The notes under the pieces: model-generated
What the model was told of the DNA's origin: nothing
The model's input: the letters and a program-made list of their open reading frames with translations, nothing else
Databases searched by the model: none
Position numbers and translations under genes: made by a program
Origin: Patulibacter minatonensis DSM 18081
Lineage (GTDB): Bacteria > Actinomycetota > Thermoleophilia > Solirubrobacterales > Solirubrobacteraceae
Assembly (NCBI RefSeq): GCF_000519325.1
Contig: NZ_KI912613.1
Span: 393,705-457,704, forward strand
Direction: 5' to 3'
DNA: 64,000 nt
Part shown: one piece after another, positions 1 through 7,857 of the stretch
Layout of the letters: every line of letters begins with the position of its first letter
Position numbering within the stretch: position 1 is the stretch's first letter

Positions 1-260
1 CCCCCGGCGTCGAGGAGTCCCTCCCCGGCTTCCACCGCGTGACGAAGCGGGTGCTGCGCTCGTCCGCCGAGGGTGCGGACACGATCGTCTGGCTCGCCGC
101 GGCCGACGGGGCGCTCAGGGACTCGGGCGGCTTCTGGCACGACCGCAGCGAGCGCCCGACCCACTACGGCCCGTGGACGCACGAGACCCCGGACGCACGC
201 CGGCGGATCTGGGAGACGTGCGCCGAGCTGGCGGGCGTCGAGGTCGCTGTCCCGGCGTAG
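1..260 (+). CDS. SDR-family oxidoreductase (DHRS12-like), C-terminal end only
   Basis: The gene enters from outside the window; the first complete codon begins at base 3 and the stop is TAG at 258-260. About 85 residues are visible. The stretch with ESLPGFHRVT, EGADTIVWLAA, SGGFWHDR and PTHY matches my memory of the C-terminal tail of short-chain dehydrogenases related to DHRS12. The NAD(P)-binding glycine motif and the YxxxK catalytic pair would lie upstream and cannot be seen, so enzyme activity is inferred from the tail alone. The gene converges on the TetR gene that follows, leaving only two bases between the stop codons. Confidence 0.7.
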   Translation, partial: PGVEESLPGFHRVTKRVLRSSAEGADTIVWLAAADGALRDSGGFWHDRSERPTHYGPWTHETPDARRRIWETCAELAGVEVAVPA

Positions 261-262
261 CG

Positions 263-946
263 TCAGTCGACGCCCGGCGCGTCGCCCTGCAGCGACCGGA
301 TCCCGGCGTCGACGAACCGCAGCGCGCGGTCGAGGAGCTGCAGGACCACGGGCTCGCCCGGCGCCTCGCAGACCGCGGCCTTCGACATCTGGCCCTTCGT
401 GTCGTGCTCCGCGCCGAGGATGCCGAAGATCGCGAAGGTCGCCGCGGCCGCCATCCGCGGCTCGAGGTCGTCCGGCGACGCGCCCAGGTCCTCCGCGATC
501 GAGGCGGCGATCAGCTCCTCGCCGAACGCGCGGAACCGCTGCTCGACCGCCTTCAGCCCGTCGTCGGAGTCGACCACCCGGCGCTGCATCCGCATCTCGG
601 CGTCGCGCTCCGCCCAGCGCGGCAGCTCGGTGCGGATCCATCCGCGCAGCGCGTCGGCGGTCGTCTCCGCCGTCGTCCGGGAGCGCAGGCGGTCGGCCAG
701 GCGGGCGAACGAGTCCTCCTGGTCCGGGAAGACGAGGTCCTCCTTCGCCGGGAAGTACGCCGACACGGTGCGCGGCGAGACGTCGGCCGCGGCGGCGATC
801 GCGGGGATCGTCGTCTCGTGGAAGCCGTCCCGGTCGAAGAGCTCGAGCGCGGCACGGGCGATCGTCTCGCGCGTTCGCTGCTTCTTGCGCTCGCGGAGCC
901 CGGGCTCGGGAGTCGAACCCGCCGCGGTCGCGGTGCCGTTCACCAT
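263..946 (-). CDS. TetR/AcrR-family transcriptional repressor
   Basis: A 227-residue protein of normal TetR length. An N-terminal helix-turn-helix lies at about residues 27-73 (RETIARAALELFDRDGFHETTI, then AAADVSPRTVSAYFPAKEDL), and a poorly conserved ligand domain fills the rest. It is divergent from the MMPL exporter gene at 1102, the usual arrangement in which such a regulator represses the pump and itself. The shared 155-bp spacer contains a run of TGCA boxes that could be its operator. The start ATG lies 6 nt after a TACTGT -10 hexamer (958-953 on the minus strand) with no Shine-Dalgarno, so the mRNA may be leaderless. The inducing ligand is unknown. Confidence 0.9.
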   Translation of the reverse strand: MVNGTATAAGSTPEPGLRERKKQRTRETIARAALELFDRDGFHETTIPAIAAAADVSPRTVSAYFPAKEDLVFPDQEDSFARLADRLRSRTTAETTADALRGWIRTELPRWAERDAEMRMQRRVVDSDDGLKAVEQRFRAFGEELIAASIAEDLGASPDDLEPRMAAAATFAIFGILGAEHDTKGQMSKAAVCEAPGEPVVLQLLDRALRFVDAGIRSLQGDAPGVD

Positions 947-952
947 GCCGTG

Positions 953-958
953 ACAGTA
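953..958 (-). promoter_or_regulatory. Putative -10 element of the TetR gene, leaderless
   Basis: TACTGT on the minus strand, followed by exactly 6 nt and then the ATG at 946. The same spacing recurs at several other starts in the window. No convincing -35 is visible. Confidence 0.4.
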
Positions 959-979
959 GCGCCTGTCACACGGTCATGC

Positions 980-1034
980 TGCAGGAGCCGCAAGTTCGCG
1001 CTTCCTGCATTTCTGCAAGACATGCAATTTTGCA
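980..1034. promoter_or_regulatory. Candidate operator: array of TGCA boxes between the TetR and MMPL genes
   Basis: TGCA occurs at 980, 1006, 1014, 1023 and 1031. The last four have start-to-start spacings of 8, 9 and 8 nt and form two TGCA-N4-TGCA units, with a short AT-rich patch that stands out from the GC-rich surroundings. Its place in a divergent TetR/MMPL spacer makes it the best operator candidate. Binding is inferred, not shown. Confidence 0.45.
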
Positions 1035-1101
1035 GTGGCGGTGCTATCTTGCGACGCGGCGCCGGTCCCCCTGCGCCGGACCGACCCGTTCAGGAGCCCC
1101 C

Positions 1102-3324
1102 ATGTCCTCCCTGTTGGCGCGCTATTCGCGCTCCCTGATCCACCACTGGAAGCGAACGCTCGGTGTCGCGTTCCTGGTGCTCGTCCTCCTCGGCGTCGCC
1201 TCCGGCGTCGCCGGCGGCCCGTCGGCCGACAACAACAAGATCCCCGGCGCCGAGTCGCAGAAGGCGATCGACCTCTTCCAGGCGCACGGCCAGGCGAACC
1301 TCGCCGGTGCCGACGCCGACGTCGTCTTCCAGGCGAAGTCGGGCAAGCTGACCGACCCGAAGGCCCGCGCCGACATCGAGAAGACCCTCGCCGCGGTCCG
1401 CAAGGTCGATCACGTCGCGAAGGCCGACTCGCCGTTCGCCAAGGGCGGCCTGGTGTCGAAGGACGGCACGATCGCCCAGGCGAAGGTGCAGTACGACGTC
1501 GAGGCGATCAAGCTCGACAAGAAGGACGGCACGAAGCTCGAGGACGCGCTGAAGACGGTGAAGGACCCAGCCGTCCAGATCTCCTCGCGTGGCCAGGTGG
1601 TGGACCTCGCGGCCGAAGAGAGCTTCCCGGTCGGTGAGCTCGCGGGCGTCGCCATCGCGATGGTCCTCCTGACGGTCCTGTTCGGCTCGAAGGCCGCGAT
1701 GGGCGCCACGCTGCTCGGCGCGGTCGCCGGGGTGATCTTCGGCCAGGTGCTGATCGCCGCACTGGCCAAGCCGCTCGGACTGCCGAGCTTCGCGAGCCAG
1801 ATCGCCCTGATGCTCGGCCTCGGCGCCGGCATCGACTACGCGCTCCTGATCGTCGGCAGATACCGGGAGCAGCTCGCGGCGGGCGACTCCAAACGCGACG
1901 CGGCGGCGAAGGCGGCGGCGACCTCCGGCGCGTCCGTCGTGGCCGCCGGCGCGATCGTCATCGTCGCGATCCTCGGCCTCTACGCCACCGGCATCCCGCT
2001 GATCGGCGCCATGGGTCTCGGCACCGCGCTCGGCGTCCTCGCCGTCGTCCTCGCCGCGCTGTTCGTGCTGCCGGGCATGCTCGGCGCGTGGGGCGAGAAG
2101 CTGCGCCCGCGGAAGATCGAGCACGTCCAGCCGTCGCCGTTCTTCGCCCGCTGGGGCGAGAGGATCACCCGTCGCCCGTGGCTGTCGATCGGCGCCGGCG
2201 TCGTGATCCTGCTCGTCTTCGCCGCGCCGCTGACGCAGATGCGCCTCGGTCAGCCCGACGACGGCAACAAGGGCGCCGACAAGACGCAGCGGATCGCCTA
2301 CGACGCACAGGCGAAGGCGTTCGGCAAGGGGTCCAACGGCACGTTCCTCCTCGCCGTCGACATCGGGAACAAGAACGACCCGGCCCTCAAGGACCAGCTC
2401 GCGAAGATCGCGTCGGACGTCAAGAAGACGCCGGGCGTGGCGTCCGCGTCCCCCGCCGTGACGAGCCCCGACGGCGAGATCGCCACGATCGGCGCCGTCC
2501 CGACGACCGCGCCGCAGGACCAGAAGACCAGCGACCTCCTCTCGACGCTCCGCGACGACGTGCTGCCGCAGGCGACGAAGGGCACGGAGCTGAAGGTCTA
2601 CGTCGGCGGACAGACGGCCGGGTTCGAGGACTTCTCCGACAAGGTCGCCAGCCGCATCCCGCTGTTCATCGCGCTCGTGATCGGGCTGTCGGTGATCCTC
2701 CTGATCGCGGCCTTCCGCTCGCTCTGGATCCCGCTGGTGTCCGCCGTCTTCAACCTGTTGTCGGTCGGCGCGGCCTACGGCGCGGTCGTCGCGGTCTTCC
2801 AGCAGGGCTTCGGGTCGAGCCTGATCGGGGTCGAGAACGGGGTGCCGATCATCTCGTTCCTGCCGGTGATGCTGTTCGCGATCCTCTTCGGGCTGAGCAT
2901 GGACTACAACGTCTTCCTGCTCTCCCGCATCCAGGAGGCCCACCACGAGGGCGAGAAGCCCCGGCAGGCGGTGATCATCGGCCTCTCCCGGATCGGCAAG
3001 GTGATCCTCGTGGCCGGCCTCGTGATGGCGTCGGTGTTCCTGTTCTTCGCCACGGCGGACGACGTGATCGCCAAGATGTTCGGCGTCGGGCTCGGCGTGG
3101 CGATCCTCGTCGACGTGCTGATCGTCCGGCTCGTCGTCGCCCCGGCGGTCGTGCTCCTGCTCGGCGAGAAGGCCTGGTGGCTGCCGAAGTGGCTGGACCG
3201 GATCCTCCCGAACGTGTCGCTCGAGGGGCACCTGGTCAAGAACGAGGACCCGAAGGGCGAGCCGCTCCAGGGCTTCGAGGCGCCGCAGCCCCAGCGGGAG
3301 CACGCGGTGGCCGCGGGCGACTGA
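1102..3324 (+). CDS. MMPL/RND-family membrane transporter
   Basis: A 740-residue integral membrane protein with the duplicated RND layout of actinobacterial MMPL transporters. TM1 is at about residues 19-38, followed by an extracellular loop (about 40-170), a TM bundle (about 175-335), a second half with a TM near 358-376, a second large extracellular loop (about 380-520) and a last TM bundle to about 690. The LMLGLGAGIDYALLIVGRYRE and GLSMDYNVFLLSRIQE segments are the paired MMPL motifs with acidic residues that carry proton coupling in the family. The ATG at 1102 is chosen because coding-type sequence begins there; the frame is open far upstream only as an artefact of high GC. The likely role is lipid or drug export, controlled by the divergent TetR. 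The substrate cannot be told. Confidence 0.9.
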   Translation: MSSLLARYSRSLIHHWKRTLGVAFLVLVLLGVASGVAGGPSADNNKIPGAESQKAIDLFQAHGQANLAGADADVVFQAKSGKLTDPKARADIEKTLAAVRKVDHVAKADSPFAKGGLVSKDGTIAQAKVQYDVEAIKLDKKDGTKLEDALKTVKDPAVQISSRGQVVDLAAEESFPVGELAGVAIAMVLLTVLFGSKAAMGATLLGAVAGVIFGQVLIAALAKPLGLPSFASQIALMLGLGAGIDYALLIVGRYREQLAAGDSKRDAAAKAAATSGASVVAAGAIVIVAILGLYATGIPLIGAMGLGTALGVLAVVLAALFVLPGMLGAWGEKLRPRKIEHVQPSPFFARWGERITRRPWLSIGAGVVILLVFAAPLTQMRLGQPDDGNKGADKTQRIAYDAQAKAFGKGSNGTFLLAVDIGNKNDPALKDQLAKIASDVKKTPGVASASPAVTSPDGEIATIGAVPTTAPQDQKTSDLLSTLRDDVLPQATKGTELKVYVGGQTAGFEDFSDKVASRIPLFIALVIGLSVILLIAAFRSLWIPLVSAVFNLLSVGAAYGAVVAVFQQGFGSSLIGVENGVPIISFLPVMLFAILFGLSMDYNVFLLSRIQEAHHEGEKPRQAVIIGLSRIGKVILVAGLVMASVFLFFATADDVIAKMFGVGLGVAILVDVLIVRLVVAPAVVLLLGEKAWWLPKWLDRILPNVSLEGHLVKNEDPKGEPLQGFEAPQPQREHAVAAGD

Positions 3325-3380
3325 GCGCCCGGTCGGGCCGACACCCGGGCTCCGCAAGCGGGGCTCGACCCCCACGCAGC

Positions 3381-3410
3381 ACCGCGACCCGGCTCAGGCC
3401 GGGTCGCGGT
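3381..3410 (+). terminator. Hairpin terminator after the MMPL gene
   Basis: A perfect 13-bp inverted repeat, ACCGCGACCCGGC and its complement, around a 4-nt loop, 57 nt after the MMPL stop. There is no clear T-run, as is common for GC-rich actinobacterial terminators. It could also serve the convergent membrane operon. Confidence 0.55.
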
Positions 3411-3476
3411 CGTTCCGCACCGGGGCGCGACGGCCCCGCGGAGCGCCAGGACCCGGCCCCCGACGGGATCGTCGCG

Positions 3477-3884
3477 CTACGTCGCCTCGCGCTCCGGCGC
3501 CGTGAACGTCGCGGCGGTGACGACGCACGCGATGCCCAGCAGCAGCAGGTTCCGGAGCGTCGGGCCGTTGTCGTGAGCGACGCTCATGAGGAGCACGAGC
3601 GCGACTCCGCAGGCGATCCACGTGATCGCCGCGGGCCACGCGACGGCGGGCCGCCCCGACTTCGCCGCCCACCACAGGACGATCGACAGCACGAGCAGCG
3701 CGACGCCCAGGGCGACGATCGCGGTCCACTGCCACGCGTCCGCCGAATCCGTCCACGCGGCGGCCGGACCACCGCACGACTCGTCGCACGCCAGCCCGCC
3801 GACGATCCACGCGACCCAGGCGGCGCAGGTCGACCACCCCACCGCGAGGGATGCGGCGATCATCGACGCCAGGCGACCGGGCAT
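3477..3884 (-). CDS. Small membrane protein, last gene of the DUF2339 operon
   Basis: A 135-residue protein with no family I recognise. It has about four hydrophobic segments (roughly residues 5-30, 50-72, 80-100 and 112-128). A loop between the first two has CDESCGG and is Ala/Trp-rich; the preceding gene has a similar Cys-containing loop, so the two may be distant paralogues. Its ATG overlaps the TGA of the gene before it (TGATG), which implies translational coupling. The longer open frame upstream overlaps the neighbouring genes and is not coding-like, so the ATG at 3884 is preferred. Confidence 0.65.
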   Translation of the reverse strand: MPGRLASMIAASLAVGWSTCAAWVAWIVGGLACDESCGGPAAAWTDSADAWQWTAIVALGVALLVLSIVLWWAAKSGRPAVAWPAAITWIACGVALVLLMSVAHDNGPTLRNLLLLGIACVVTAATFTAPEREAT

Positions 3885-4240
3885 CACCGGCCCCCGCGCG
3901 TCGCGAACCACCCGGACACGGCCCGGAGGACGTGGGCGGTCACCGCACAGAGGAGCAGCACGGCGGCCAGCGGCCCACCGAGGACCACCGCGATGAACGG
4001 CCAGTCCTGCGCGCGGGTGCAGCCGGTCGCACCCGGTCCACCGCACACGCCGTCCGGGTCCGCGGGCTCCCCCGGGAACCACGTCCCGAGGAGCGCGAAC
4101 ACGAGGGCAGCCACGACGACCAGCGCGGTGGCGGCGTAGAGCACGCGCACGGCGTCCCACCGCCCGCTCGACGCAGCGTGCGCACCACGCTCCCGCCACT
4201 CGCGCGGGCTCCGGGGTGCCCCGGTGTCCAGACCGGTCAC
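3884..4240 (-). CDS. Small membrane protein, third gene of the DUF2339 operon
   Basis: A 118-residue protein. A short basic N-terminus is followed by a TM at about residues 36-55, a Cys/Gly-rich extracytoplasmic-type loop (DGVCGGPGATGCTRAQ, about 63-78) and a second TM at about 80-102, then a short basic tail. GTG start: GTGA overlaps the stop of the preceding gene. No known family. The paired Cys loop resembles that of the downstream protein. Probably a partner of the large DUF2339 protein, but that rests on operon position only. Confidence 0.6.
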   Translation of the reverse strand: MTGLDTGAPRSPREWRERGAHAASSGRWDAVRVLYAATALVVVAALVFALLGTWFPGEPADPDGVCGGPGATGCTRAQDWPFIAVVLGGPLAAVLLLCAVTAHVLRAVSGWFATRGGR

Positions 4241-4518
4241 GACACGCCCCCGTCCCCGCCCGGCAGGCCGTCGAGCGCGCCGACGCCGAGCAGCACGACC
4301 AGCAGGGCGACGAAGCCGACGCTCGCGGCGGCGACGCAGAGCACGAGCGGCGAGAACCACAGGCCGTGCCGGGCGGCCCGGACGCCGATCGCGGCGATCG
4401 CCAGCGCAAGGACCACGAGGACCGCTCCGACCGCGAGGGTCCCGAGCGCCGTGCCCGTGCTCGCGACGACCGGGGATGCAGCCGCGAGGCCCGCCGCCGC
4501 GGGCACCACCCCGGTCAT
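4237..4518 (-). CDS. Small membrane protein, second gene of the DUF2339 operon
   Basis: A 93-residue, very hydrophobic protein with two or three TM helices (about residues 24-45 and 56-79) and an Ala-rich N-terminus. Its ATG overlaps the TGA of the DUF2339 gene (ATGA), and its own stop overlaps the GTG of the next gene. No family recognised. An alternative is a membrane-anchored subunit of the DUF2339 protein. Confidence 0.6.
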   Translation of the reverse strand: MTGVVPAAAGLAAASPVVASTGTALGTLAVGAVLVVLALAIAAIGVRAARHGLWFSPLVLCVAAASVGFVALLVVLLGVGALDGLPGGDGGVS

Positions 4519-6836
4519 CGGATGCTCCCGGTGCGGTCGGAGAAGCGCGCGACGTCGGCCGATGCGCCTGCGGACCGGAGGTCGTCGACCGACGGTCCGT
4601 GGTCGCCGACGTCCTCGGAGGAGGTGGGCTTCAGCCGCGCGTAGAGGCCCGCACCGACGAGGAGCAGCGCGCCGAGGACGGCCCACGCGACGACGCGGCC
4701 GGCGGTGTCGACGTCGGCGAGGTCGATCAGGGCGATCTTCACGCCGATGCCCGCGAGGAACGAGAGCCCGACCATGCGGACCGGCGCCTCGGCGCGGACC
4801 AGGCCGGCGGCGAGGAGGCCGAGTCCGGTCGTGGCCCAGAGCACGTCGCGGGCGACCGCCGAGGCGTCCGCACCGCCGCCGAGGGCGCCGGCGACGTGGC
4901 CCGCGAGGATCGAGGAGGCCAGCAGCAGGGCGCCGCCGGCGGTCGCGACGAGCGTGGTCCGGAGTCCGGGGCCCAGCGGGCGCGGACCCGTCTCCTCGTC
5001 GGCGTCCGTGTCGGTCGCCGCGTCGCGCTCGTCGGTGTTCGCGTCGCCCGGGCCGCCTGCGTCGGCGTCGAACGCGTGGAGGACCAGCGTGTGCGCGCCG
5101 CGGAGCGCGAAGGCCCCGACCGCCGCGGCCGCGGCGACGGCCAGGATCGGCAGGACGAGGTCGCCGACCGTGCCCGCCGGGACGACGTCCCAGGTGGCCT
5201 GGGCCGGCGCACCCTCGTCGTGGAGCAGCGCGATCGCCGCCGAGATCGCGAGCACGGCGAGGCCGGCACCGCGGGCCACGAGGTCCGGGGCGCGGCGGTC
5301 GAGCAGCAGCAGCCCGGCGGCCTGCGCGGCGAGGACGAGCGACAGGTCGACGCCGTCGAGCGTCACGGCGGTCCAGACGAAGGCGACAGCGAGCGCCGAC
5401 AGGTCGAGGATCATCCGGGCGTCCTCGCTGCGGGGCGCGATGACGCGGGCGGACACGCCGCAGACGGCGGCCAGGACGGCGCAGGCGACGACGAAGCTGT
5501 CGGGCCCTTGGCCGTAGGCGCCCGCGGTCTCGATCAGCGCCAGGCCGGCGTGCAGTCCGAGGCCGCCGATCAGGACCGGCATCTGCTGGCGGGCGGCGTG
5601 GCGGGCCAGGAGCGCGAAACCGACGGCGGTGACGGCCCAGCCGAGCAGCTGCAGCAGGCCGGACGCGGCGATCGCGAAGCCGAGGTCGAGGATCAGGACC
5701 GACGTCGAGAGGAGGACGAGCTCGACCGGCGTCGCGGTGCGGGCGCTGCGCCGGACCCGCAGGGCGGAGCCGGCGAGCAGCCCCGCCGCGAGGACGAGGG
5801 TCACGACCGCCGCGGCGGGCCGGTCGACGAGCGCGTAGCCGCCCGCCAGCGCCGCGGCGGCGCCGGCGTGGACGACGAGCAGCAGCGGCATGGTCCAGCG
5901 CTCACGGGCCTCCGGGTTGCGGAGCTCCCAGCCGGCGACCATCGCCAAGCCGGCGCCGAGGGTCGCGAGGATCGCGACGCCCGGGGCGACGAGCGTCCCG
6001 GAGGACGGGTCGGTCGACTGCAGGTCGTCGAGCAGGACGACGACGTGCCAGGCGATCTGCGGCAGCGCGAGCGCCGTGGCGGCGGCGGCGAGCCACGTCC
6101 AGGGACGGTGGCGCAGCAGCAGGCCCGTGGCGGCCATGGCGAGGACGACGACCGGCAGGACCAGGCCGTCGACCGGCGCGATGATCGGCGCCGCGAGCGC
6201 GCCGAGCAGGCCGATGCCGGCCAGCGGCGGGGCGTCCCAGCGGAGCGCGAGGGCCGCGGATGCGACGCCGAGCGCCGCGAGGGCCGGCAGGCCGAGGAGC
6301 GTCGGGACGAGCTCGTAGGTCGCGGTCGACACGGCGACCGTGGCGTAGAGCCCGGCCAGGCCGGTGCCCGCCATCGCCCAGGAGGCCTCGCGGGCGACCC
6401 CGTTCCGGGCGTTCCGCAGGCCGGCGGCGAGCAGTCCGACCGAGGCGGCGGCGCCGAGCAGGCAGCGCAGCGGCTCGCTCAGCCAGCCGTCGCGGACGCC
6501 GAGCCAGAAGAGGGTCCCGAGCGCGAACAGCAGCGCGGCGCCGCCGGCCCAGGCGAGCAGCCGGCCGCCGACGAGGGCCTCGTCGAGCCGGACGCGGACC
6601 GGAGCGGGTGGGGCCTCGACGGGGCGTGGGGCGACGAGCGGCCCGTCGACGCGCTCGACGACGGTCGGCCGCGCGACGGGTCGGGGCTCGGGCCGCGGCT
6701 CCGGGGCCGGTCGGCGGGGCTGGGAGCCCGCGGTCGGGACGCCGACGTAGGCCTCCACGCGGCTGAGCCGTCGCTGGAGGTCGGCGATCACGTCCGGCGG
6801 GACGCTCGGGGCTTCGGGGGTGGCGGTGCGGGACAC
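4515..6836 (-). CDS. DUF2339-family polytopic membrane protein
   Basis: A 773-residue protein. The first 40 or so residues can form a helix or coiled coil (VIADLQRRLSRVEAYVG), followed by a Pro/Arg-rich linker (about 40-95) and then the DUF2339-like entry segment with LLAWAGGAALLFALG. More than 20 hydrophobic helices follow to the C-terminus. DUF2339 proteins are large membrane proteins of unknown function found in many bacteria. Start GTG at 6836 is chosen because AAGAGG lies about 8 nt upstream and the extension beyond it is not coding-like. It heads a four-gene operon with 4-nt overlaps and is divergent from the TetR gene at 7109 across a repeated-operator region, so it is very likely controlled by that regulator. 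Confidence 0.8.
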   Translation of the reverse strand: MSRTATPEAPSVPPDVIADLQRRLSRVEAYVGVPTAGSQPRRPAPEPRPEPRPVARPTVVERVDGPLVAPRPVEAPPAPVRVRLDEALVGGRLLAWAGGAALLFALGTLFWLGVRDGWLSEPLRCLLGAAASVGLLAAGLRNARNGVAREASWAMAGTGLAGLYATVAVSTATYELVPTLLGLPALAALGVASAALALRWDAPPLAGIGLLGALAAPIIAPVDGLVLPVVVLAMAATGLLLRHRPWTWLAAAATALALPQIAWHVVVLLDDLQSTDPSSGTLVAPGVAILATLGAGLAMVAGWELRNPEARERWTMPLLLVVHAGAAAALAGGYALVDRPAAAVVTLVLAAGLLAGSALRVRRSARTATPVELVLLSTSVLILDLGFAIAASGLLQLLGWAVTAVGFALLARHAARQQMPVLIGGLGLHAGLALIETAGAYGQGPDSFVVACAVLAAVCGVSARVIAPRSEDARMILDLSALAVAFVWTAVTLDGVDLSLVLAAQAAGLLLLDRRAPDLVARGAGLAVLAISAAIALLHDEGAPAQATWDVVPAGTVGDLVLPILAVAAAAAVGAFALRGAHTLVLHAFDADAGGPGDANTDERDAATDTDADEETGPRPLGPGLRTTLVATAGGALLLASSILAGHVAGALGGGADASAVARDVLWATTGLGLLAAGLVRAEAPVRMVGLSFLAGIGVKIALIDLADVDTAGRVVAWAVLGALLLVGAGLYARLKPTSSEDVGDHGPSVDDLRSAGASADVARFSDRTGSIR

Positions 6837-6870
6837 GGTACGGCCTCTTCGGGACGATCTTCGGGGCCCT

Positions 6871-7091
6871 GTCGACCCCCGGTCAGGAGCGACCGTAGCA
6901 ACGCTGCTGACCAAGAGTCAACACTTCTTGACCTCGGGTCTACAAGCTCCTGACCTCCGGTCGACACGGAATCGCCGTCCCCGACGGCGTTTCGCGTCGA
7001 CCGGAGGTCGACAAGAAGACGTGCGTTCGTCGACCCGCGGTCGACAGGATTCGGCCGTCCTGCGGGGTCGTTCTGTCGACCACGGGTCGAC
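6871..7091. promoter_or_regulatory. Seven-copy operator array between the DUF2339 operon and its TetR gene
   Basis: Seven 17-bp sites with consensus GTCGACC-N3-GGTCGAC begin at 6871, 6906, 6927, 6949, 6996, 7029 and 7075. The sites at 6996, 7029 and 7075 have perfect 7-bp arms; the others are degenerate in one or both arms. Neighbouring starts differ by 35, 21, 22, 47, 33 and 46 nt; the 21/22 spacings are about two helical turns. The site at 7075-7091 ends 5 nt before the -10 hexamer of the TetR gene, which fits autorepression. Site sequence and layout are seen directly; the binding protein is inferred. Confidence 0.75.
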
Positions 7092-7096
7092 AGCGC

Positions 7097-7102
7097 TATC
7101 CT
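7097..7102 (+). promoter_or_regulatory. -10 element of the TetR gene at 7109, leaderless start
   Basis: TATCCT, followed by 6 nt and then the GTG start at 7109, so transcription should begin at or next to the start codon. It lies just after the last operator copy. Confidence 0.55.
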
Positions 7103-7108
7103 CGTCGG

Positions 7109-7789
7109 GTGCCCCTGCCCCGCAAGGACCAGGCCGCCCGCACGAAGGGCGCGCGGTCGTACCGCCGCATGACCGTCGACGACCGTCGCGCGGAGCTCCT
7201 GGAGCGCGGCACCGCGCTGTTCACCGAGCACGAGTACGGCGATCTGACGATGTCGAAGATCGCCAAGGCGGCCGGCGTCTCCAAGCCGCTGCTCTACCAC
7301 TACTTCCCCACGAAGCAGGCGTTCTTCCTCGCGACCGTGTCGGCGGCGACGGAGGAGCTCGCCGGCAAGGTCCGCCCGCGACAGGACATCCCGCTGGGCG
7401 ACGCCGCGGTCGAGGCGCTCGGCGCCTACCTCGAGTGGATCGACGAGCGCCCGCTGGCGTTCCGCCGCCTGCTGACCGCCGCGGCGGCCGAGCCGGGGGT
7501 GCGGGAGATCCTCGCCGGCGTCCGCAACGACACGGTCGCGCGGATCGCCGACTCGCTCGGGCACCCCGACGTCCACGCGGCCCCGCCGGCACTCCGCGCC
7601 GCGCTCCACGGCTGGCTGCTGTTCATCGACGGCGCGATCCTCGTGCGCCTGGACCTCGGCGCCCCGACCCGCGAGGCGCTCGTCGAGCAGCTCCTCGGCA
7701 CGCTCGCCGGCGCGATCCTGGCGGCGGGCGACGAGACGGCCGCGGCGAAGCTGCTCGAGGCCGACCCCGTCGGCGACCTGGCCGGCTGA
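7109..7789 (+). CDS. TetR/AcrR-family regulator, probable repressor of the DUF2339 operon
   Basis: A 226-residue protein with a basic N-terminal extension and a TetR helix-turn-helix at about residues 26-72 (RRAELLERGTALFTEHEYGDLTM, then AAGVSKPLLYHYFPTKQAFF). The ligand-binding half is Ala/Leu-rich and not assignable. The GTG at 7109 is chosen because it sits 6 nt after a TATCCT -10; an internal ATG at 7169 is the alternative and would still keep the HTH. It is divergent from the DUF2339 operon, with seven palindromes in the 272-bp gap. The arms GTCGACC/GGTCGAC are of the size TetR dimers recognise. Confidence 0.88.
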   Translation: MPLPRKDQAARTKGARSYRRMTVDDRRAELLERGTALFTEHEYGDLTMSKIAKAAGVSKPLLYHYFPTKQAFFLATVSAATEELAGKVRPRQDIPLGDAAVEALGAYLEWIDERPLAFRRLLTAAAAEPGVREILAGVRNDTVARIADSLGHPDVHAAPPALRAALHGWLLFIDGAILVRLDLGAPTREALVEQLLGTLAGAILAAGDETAAAKLLEADPVGDLAG

Positions 7790-7857
7790 GCGTGGCCCGC
7801 CGCCCCGTCGCGGGCCCGTCCCGGCACGCGGACGCCCGCGCCGCCGGCGCCTGATCG

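Noticed and set aside
1090..3375. A 761-codon open frame antisense to the MMPL gene
   Set aside because: It is Arg/Asp/Glu/His-rich with no domain sense, typical of antisense frames in very GC-rich DNA. The sense strand gives a clear MMPL transporter.
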